64,000 nt of DNA from contig NC_065571.1 in NCBI RefSeq assembly GCF_937616625.2, positions 7,442,501-7,506,500 of the forward strand, given 5' to 3'. Both the position numbers and the translations under genes were made by a program. A model generated the notes under the pieces. The model had not been told where the DNA came from and ran no database searches. It saw only the letters and a list, made by a program, of their open reading frames with translations. Positions 58,558-64,000 of this stretch are shown piece by piece (the stretch's first letter is position 1; each line of letters opens with the position of its first letter). This stretch comes from Mercurialis annua (taxonomy: Eukaryota > Streptophyta > Magnoliopsida > Malpighiales > Euphorbiaceae).

Positions 58558-59110
58558 CACTACTGGATCAGTCGCTAATGGCCTAAATTCCATCGCTAAG
58601 ACAGGTTAGCGACGGATATAGAAATGGTCGCACAAAAAATTTGCGACCATTTTTCAAATTCATGGCAAAATTAGCGACGGACTATCCGTCGCTAATGGCC
58701 TAAATTCCATCACTAAGACAGGTTAGCGACGGATACAGAAATGGTCGCACAAGAAATTTGCGACCATTTTTCAAATTCGTGGCAAAATTAGCGACGGACT
58801 ATCCGTCGCTAATTTTGCCATCTCCGTCGCCAATTGTCAACCGGTTGAGACCGATTTTGAGACAAAATGGCGACGGAATTAAATAAATAGCGATGGAATT
58901 ATCCGTCGCTAACTGTGCCATTTTTGAGACATAAATGGCACATTTAGCGACGAAATTATCCGTTGCTAAATGTATTAAATTAGCGACGGAATATAAGCTG
59001 TCGCTATCTGTGCCATTTCTGTCTCAGAAATGGCACAATTAGCGACGGATAATTCCGTCGCTATTTATTGTATTCCGTCGCAATTTTTGTTATTTTTTGG
59101 CAGAATTTTG
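58558..59110 (+). mobile_element. CACTA-like element end with GCGACGG subterminal repeats
   Basis: Starts CACTACTGGATCAG. TTAGCGACGGA/TCCGTCGCTAA words recur in both orientations to about 59080. A 117-bp unit starting TCGCTAATGGCCTAAATTCC is tandemly duplicated at 58572 and 58689 with a few differences. Same subterminal motif and same downstream (TA)n as the element at 5547. No transposase and no right terminus were found. Confidence 0.6.
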
Positions 59111-59221
59111 CCGTTTGTAGCCGATTTTTCCGTTTATTCCTGTCATTTTACACCTATTAAATACAGTAACTATAATACGTTTATAAATTATAATAAATTG
59201 AAACAAACACTGAATATATAC

Positions 59222-59226
<5 letters not shown>

Positions 59227-59285
<59 letters not shown>
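59227..59285. repeat. (TA)n microsatellite
   Basis: About 29 uninterrupted TA units. ORFs crossing it on both strands (runs of Ile-Tyr) are artefacts. Confidence 0.95.
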
Positions 59286-59290
<5 letters not shown>

Positions 59291-59478
59291 TATACATATA
59301 ACATCTGAAAGAAAAAACCCACAATTTGTTCGGAAAGCAAACTAGGACAAGATTACAAAGTATACATATATACTTGAGGGTGAAATTGAAATCCAAAGGT
59401 GCGAATTTGGATGAATTGGACAAAATTATAATGTCGGTGTGCAACTGAAAAGGGGTTAAAAGGTGGAGTTTTTTTTGT

Positions 59479-60510
59479 GATTAAGCCTTTCTAATTTAAG
59501 CCATAACTATAGAGCTATTTTTTATTTTTATTTTTTTATTTATTAGTTCTTACTTGGCTCGATTCAAATTAGTCAAAACAGTGAAAGTTCTGAATATCGG
59601 ACGGTCCAATGCGTAAAAAAAAAACTTGAAACGAGAATAAAAGAAAGAGAATAACAATTATTAGTTTTATGTTTTTTTTTTCTATATGAAGTTGAAAGAT
59701 GATATTACACATATTAACAAAATTAATGTATTAAATGAATGAGAAATTAAATTTGTTGAAATTAACATTAAAATAAAATTTATTATTACAATTAACAAGT
59801 ATATATATGATATTTAATTATTTCTCAATAATTGATTTTATATAATTTAATATAAAAAATAAAATATTGTTTATGAATAAACTGATATTTATATGACCCG
59901 TTTATTGTATGTATCTATTAGTAAATGAAATTAATAGTTCGTGTTGTATTAACCCATTAAATAAACGTACAATGTTTGAGTTAAAATTGCTGACATGATT
60001 ATTTTAAAAGACTATATTTAAGTTACTTAATACACGATATATTTAAATGGATATACAATCCATTTATGATAGGTTAGTTTTTTTTTTTTAACATTTGAAA
60101 AGAGAGCGATTGTCAGAGAAATCGAACTGACGATCTAATACAATGCTATTTAACGCTTATATCATTTTAATTATAGCTAATTGATAAAAGGTTAATTATT
60201 CTTCATAGTAAATACAAATGTTATTAGTTTTAAAAAATGGGAATGACAATTATTAAGAAGAGAATAAGATTCACATTTTTACCAATGGGTGATTGCTCAA
60301 ATGATGTGTGCGGAAAGTATTTTGCTAAGATGTGGGATTAAATCTTTAAACAAAACGTAAAAAAGAAAATTTCCACTCCAAATAAAAGTAATATTTTCTT
60401 TATGGCATTTTTCATTCTTATTACGGAAGTCCCAAATTCAACGAAAAAGAAAAATATCAAGGTAGACAACAAAACTGAATCAATATAGTTGTGTAAAATC
60501 AAGAATCAAC
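59479..60510. other. Intergenic region upstream of the P450 gene
   Basis: AT-rich without ORF. Contains a SINE copy at 60080-60190. Confidence 0.4.
60080..60190 (-). mobile_element. tRNA-derived SINE copy
   Basis: On the minus strand TTAGCTATAATTAAAATGATATAAGCG (A-box region, read in part) and CGTCAGTTCGATTTCTCTGACAATCG (B-box region, in part), then CTCTCTTTTCAAATG and an A-run. Matches the order of the other SINE copies. Confidence 0.55.
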
Positions 60511-60512
60511 TA

Positions 60513-60521
60513 CTATAAATA
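60513..60521 (+). promoter_or_regulatory. TATA box of the P450 gene
   Basis: CTATAAATA about 55 bases before the start codon, giving a leader of roughly 25 bases if used. Confidence 0.6.
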
Positions 60522-60568
60522 CTACACTATATCAAGCAATTAATCAATATCAGATTATACTTTTCATC

Positions 60569-63179
60569 ATGGAGCTTAAATTTCTATCCTTTTCTGTATT
60601 ATTCACTACCCTTATCTTTATCCTCACAGCATTAAAAATCTGGAAGAAATCAAAATTTTCCGATCTTCCTCCAGGGCCATGGAAGTTGCCTCTCATAGGA
60701 AACTTACACCAGCTTGCATTAGCAGGCTCGCACCCTCATCGTTGTCTTCGAGACTTCGCCAACAAGTTCGGAAGCGTTATGCGGCTTCAGCTTGGCGAAA
60801 TTACCATGTTCGTCGTCTCATCGCCGGATTCTGCTAAACAAGTGATGAAAACTCATGATATTGTCTTTGCTCAAAGACCTTTTGTTTTGTCTGTCGGAAT
60901 TATAACTTACAATTTTACGAATATCGCCTTTTCTCCGAATTCCGACTACTGGAGACAGCTCCGAAAGATTTGTATCACTGAATTATTAAGCCCGAAACGC
61001 GTTCAGTCATTCAGATCAATCAGAGAAGAGGAAATGTCTAATCTGATTGCTGTAATTTCTTCTTCTTGCGGAAAACCAATTAACTTGACTCGGAAGATAT
61101 TTTCTTTAATATACGGAAATACTGCCAGGATTTCTTTCGGCAAGAAATGTAAAGACCAAGAGGCGTTTATTTCTGTAGTTGATGAAATTTTAGAGGCGGC
61201 TTCAGGATTTGGTGTCGCGGATTTGTTTCCGTCGTTTAAAATTCTTCATCATATCAGCGGAACGATGTCTAAGCTCAGAAGAATCCAGGGTGAAGCAGAT
61301 AGGATTCTTGAAAGCATCATTGCTGACCACCGAGCTAGCAAGAGAGCAACAGTGGCTGGTGATGATCAAGAAGATCTTGTTGATGTTCTTTTAAGGCTTC
61401 AGGAACATGGAAATCTTGAATTTCCCTTGACAACTGATAATATTAAAGCTGTTCTTCAGGTTAGTAGCTTTTTATAAATCTAATCAAAACTTTCAATACG
61501 AGGGCATATATGTGGATAAAAGAAGTTAGATAAAGTAATTTTATATTTCAATAATTTTGACTTTATAAACAGAGATATTCCTAAAAATAAATTTGGGGAG
61601 TATGATCCGTCAAATTGATAAGTTTGAATAATTATAGGCCAATTGATAAAAAAAGTTAAATCTTTTATGAAAGTTTCACAAAAGTTCAAACTTTTTAATT
61701 TTATCTAATTCGTCTTGAAACACATGATTCTGTTTCAATAATATCCAATCATATAATTTTGCTCATATGGTACCTATAATGTGGCATTACCGCACATCAG
61801 CGCCACATAAGTAAAATTGTGTGCAGTCGACCCTATAATAATTAGTATGCATGGTGGACTAAAAATTTATTAATCATTAGAATTATTAGTTTATTGAATA
61901 TTATATAAGACATAATATTAAAGTTTAGAATTATTAATTTAATAAATATTAATTATTAGAGGGTTTACTGTACTTGGACAATTGAAACGAAATCAAGTGT
62001 TTCAGGACAAATTGGATAAAATTAATAAGTTTGAACTTTTGTGAAATTTTCATGAAAGGTTTGACATTTTTTAGTCATTTGGACATAATTGAAACGAAAT
62101 CATGCGTTTTAGGATAATTTTGCTCATATGCTGATGTGACATATACCACATATCATCGCCATGTAAGCAAAATTGTGTAGTATTTGAACATACAATTGAA
62201 ACAAAATCATGCGTTTCAGGACAAATTGGATAAAATTAAAAATTTTGAACTTTTATAATTTTTTATAAAAAGTTTGGTCTTTTTAGCCATTTGACCATAA
62301 TTACATTCAAATCTTAGTACAATAAATGTTATGGAGTTTTACTTTTTTAAAAGTTAATCCATAAGTACAATTCACGTGGACCAAACACATTTAATATAAT
62401 TTTTATAATTTTTTAAAATTATTAATAGACTAAATTGTAAATTTTGTAAACGAAAAAACATGTCAAAACAATCAAATAATAGATATTATAAAACTATTTT
62501 GCCAAATAAGTTATTGTGCATGTCTCTGAATCTGTTTTCTTGTTTTACACTATTATAGGACATATTCGTTGCTGGAAGTGAGACATCATCAACAACAGTA
62601 GAATGGGCCATATCAGAAATGTTAAAAAATCCAAGAACATTGAAAAAGGCACAAGAAGAGGTAAGGGAACTCTGCAGTAAAAAAGCAAATGTAGATGAAA
62701 CAGATCTTCAAGAATTAGATTACTTAAAGTTAGTAATCAAAGAAACGTTGAGATTGCATCCTCCCGCTCCGTTACTAATTCCAAGAGAATCGAAGGAGCA
62801 ATGTGAGATTAATGGGTATAAAATCCCATCAAAATCCAAAATCATCATTAATGCATGGGCGATCGGAAGGGATCCAAATTATTGGCCTGAAGCTGAGACT
62901 TTTAATCCCGAGAGATTTCTCGACAACAACATCGATTATAAGGGGAATAATTTTGAGTATATACCGTTCGGTGCTGGAAGGAGAATGTGTCCTGGTATTT
63001 CGTTCGGCATAGCTAATGTTGAACTTCCACTTGCACAACTTTTATATCATTTTGATTGGAAGCTTGCTGATGGGCAAAAGCTTGAAAGTTTAGATATGGC
63101 TGAGTCGTTTGGTACTTCAGTCAGAAGAAAACATGATTTGCAGTTGATCCCTATTCCATATCATCCTTCATCTGTTTGA
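60569..63179 (+). CDS. Cytochrome P450, CYP71 clan (CYP71D/CYP726A-like)
   Basis: Haem-thiolate monooxygenase at the ER membrane. Two exons join in phase 0: 60569-61459 and 62559-63179; 503 residues, the usual length, with the single intron position typical of A-type P450s. Residues 1-25 are the membrane anchor, followed by the hinge [11 protein letters not shown] (34-44). Further motifs: C-helix WRQLRK, I-helix AGSETSST (302-309, where most CYP71s have AGTDTSS), K-helix ETLR (359-362), PERF (414-417), and haem loop [10 protein letters not shown] (434-443) with Cys441. All catalytic landmarks are intact. The sequence recalls CYP71D and the CYP726A enzymes of Euphorbiaceae that oxidise casbene-type diterpenes, but the substrate cannot be read from sequence. 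A MULE-type MITE sits in the intron. No terpene synthase or second P450 is in the window, so cluster membership is not supported here. Confidence 0.93.
61637..62296. mobile_element. MULE-type MITE, copy 4, inside the P450 intron
   Basis: Starts GGCCAATTGATAAAAAAAG and ends TTTTAGCCATTTGACC. Flanks are ATAATTATA (61628-61636) and ATAATTACA (62297-62305), a 9-bp duplication with one difference. At 660 bp it is longer than copies 1-3 because inner segments (the AAACGAAATCA..GTTTCAGGACAAATTGG block and the CATCAGCGCC-type centre) are repeated, either by insertion of a second copy or internal duplication. Confidence 0.75.
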
Positions 63180-63370
63180 TGCTTGACATGATCAACAAGT
63201 TATAAAAGGGCTTAACCCATATAGAGGTCTCTGTACTTTATACATTTTTTTTCTGTAGGTCCTTATACTTTATTTTTGTATTATTTGGTCCCTTTACTTA
63301 CCTATTTTTGATTTTCAAGTACTTTATGAGTTTTTTCCGATCTTTTTGTGTGGTTGGAGGAAACAAATTA
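63180..63370. other. 3' flank of the P450 gene
   Basis: No ORF. T-rich sequence with GGTCC(T/C)T-type words (TAGGTCCTTATAC, TTTGGTCCCTTTAC). Confidence 0.4.
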
Positions 63371-64000
63371 CACTACACCAAACTTAGCCTATAGAGGCGG
63401 TTTTTTTAAATGTAGGGGCGGTTTTAACCGCCTCTACAGAATTTAGAGATGGTTTTCCAAACCGTCTCACGTGCGTCGGGGTTTCAGCCGTAGCTATGTT
63501 ATAGCGACGGTATTATCGAGCGTCGGGGTAAGTAAAATATTAGAGGCGGTCTGTAGAGACGGTTATAACCGCCCCTACTATCTGTTTGTAGAGATGCTAT
63601 CTCACGTATAAGTAGGGGCGGTCTCGCATGTATCTGTAGGGGCGGTTGCGCATGTATCTGTAGGGGCGGTTTTAATTGCCTCTGAGATAAAATTAAAATT
63701 TCTATTTTTTTTAAATTGAAAACAATCTCATAAAAGGTCATATATATGATAAGAAAATTCAACAACTAATGAAAATACATAAGTTTGAAATTGTAAAATC
63801 TACATTATAGTACCCTAAATTGGCTAAACTAACAAAAACTAAAAACATTCATGATTATATATTTAAGCTAATCTATTTGTCTTTCAAATCTATCTGATTT
63901 TGGTCTTTAGCCTTCTATGAGTCTTCAAGTTGATCTTTGACATCATATCAAATCCTACATTTAGGAATCAAATATTGATTAAAATCATACACTTAGCAAT
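63371..64000 (+). mobile_element. CACTA-like element end with TAGGGGCGGTT repeats (runs off the window)
   Basis: Starts CACTACACCAAACTTAGCC. Between 63390 and 63690 the words AGAGGCGGTT, TAGGGGCGGTT and AACCGCC(T/C)CTAC recur in both orientations. This subterminal motif differs from those at 5547/58558 (GCGACGG) and 25382 (GTCGTT), so it is a third family. From 63700 on the sequence is AT-rich with no recognisable transposase before the window ends. Confidence 0.62.

Larger units (their letters stand above)
58316..59478. mobile_element. Foldback element arms flanking a CACTA-like insertion
   Basis: The left arm 58316-58436 (AACTCC-like start, ATTATAATTTTGTCCAATTC, CGCACCTTTGGATTTCAATT) is repeated in inverse at 59378-59478 (AATTGAAATCCAAAGGTGCG, GAATTGGACAAAATTATAAT, AAGGTGGAGTTTTTTT). 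The arms are clearly homologous with several mismatches. Between them lies the CACTA-like sequence at 58558 and a TA microsatellite, indicating a nested structure. Confidence 0.65.

Noticed and set aside
59030..59444. ORFs containing Ile-Tyr runs on both strands
   Set aside because: Products of the TA microsatellite.
1..64000. Bacterial-type features (operons, CRISPR arrays, riboswitches, Shine-Dalgarno sites) and integrated virus genes
   Set aside because: The window is plant nuclear DNA. Spaced direct repeats seen here are transposon subterminal repeats of irregular spacing, and no capsid, movement-protein or viral polymerase motif was read.

Overview
This window is AT-rich nuclear DNA from a flowering plant, very probably a eudicot. 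The signs are spliced genes with GT-AG introns, a nuclear gene for plastid ribosomal protein S10 with a transit peptide, plant-type pectin methylesterase, serine acetyltransferase and CYP71-clan P450 genes, and many plant transposon families. The P450 resembles the CYP71D/CYP726A group of Euphorbiaceae, so Malpighiales is a reasonable but weak guess.

Layout. Positions 1-7100 are intergenic: AT-rich filler, foldback elements, an 8-bp-TSD hAT-type MITE (3903-4206), a tRNA-derived SINE and a CACTA-like end. At 7175-10594 lies the 3' part of a spliced gene I do not recognise. At 12312-12563 is a single-exon gene for an 83-residue secreted protein, also unrecognised. From 12760 to 24890 the DNA is mobile: a 2.6 kb Harbinger/Tourist-type element full of TGTATC-type repeats, then a young 9.0 kb non-autonomous LTR retrotransposon (15803-24822). 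That element has 2.4 kb LTRs, an initiator-Met PBS, a polypurine tract and a single ORF of 353 codons in place of gag-pol.

Positions 26700-39500 form the gene-dense part: a BAH plus Agenet/Tudor chromatin protein (27342-31206, +), a QRT1-like pectin methylesterase converging on it (33975-31926, -) and plastid RPS10 (37717-39498, +). Positions 39500-50000 hold SINE copies, foldback MITEs, a MULE-type MITE with a perfect 9-bp TSD, and the decayed 3' end of a LINE. Serine acetyltransferase (50224-51348, +) is intronless, and a broken copy of its 3' end lies 4 kb downstream (55490-56760). A CACTA-like end sits inside a foldback element at 58316-59478. A two-exon P450 (60569-63179, +) carries a MULE-type MITE in its intron, and another CACTA-like end runs off the window at 63371.

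The host genes do not form an obvious pathway or cluster. The most unusual content is the non-autonomous LTR element with its unknown acidic ORF, the two unrecognised genes, the broken acetyltransferase copy, and several MITE/SINE families present in several copies within one window.
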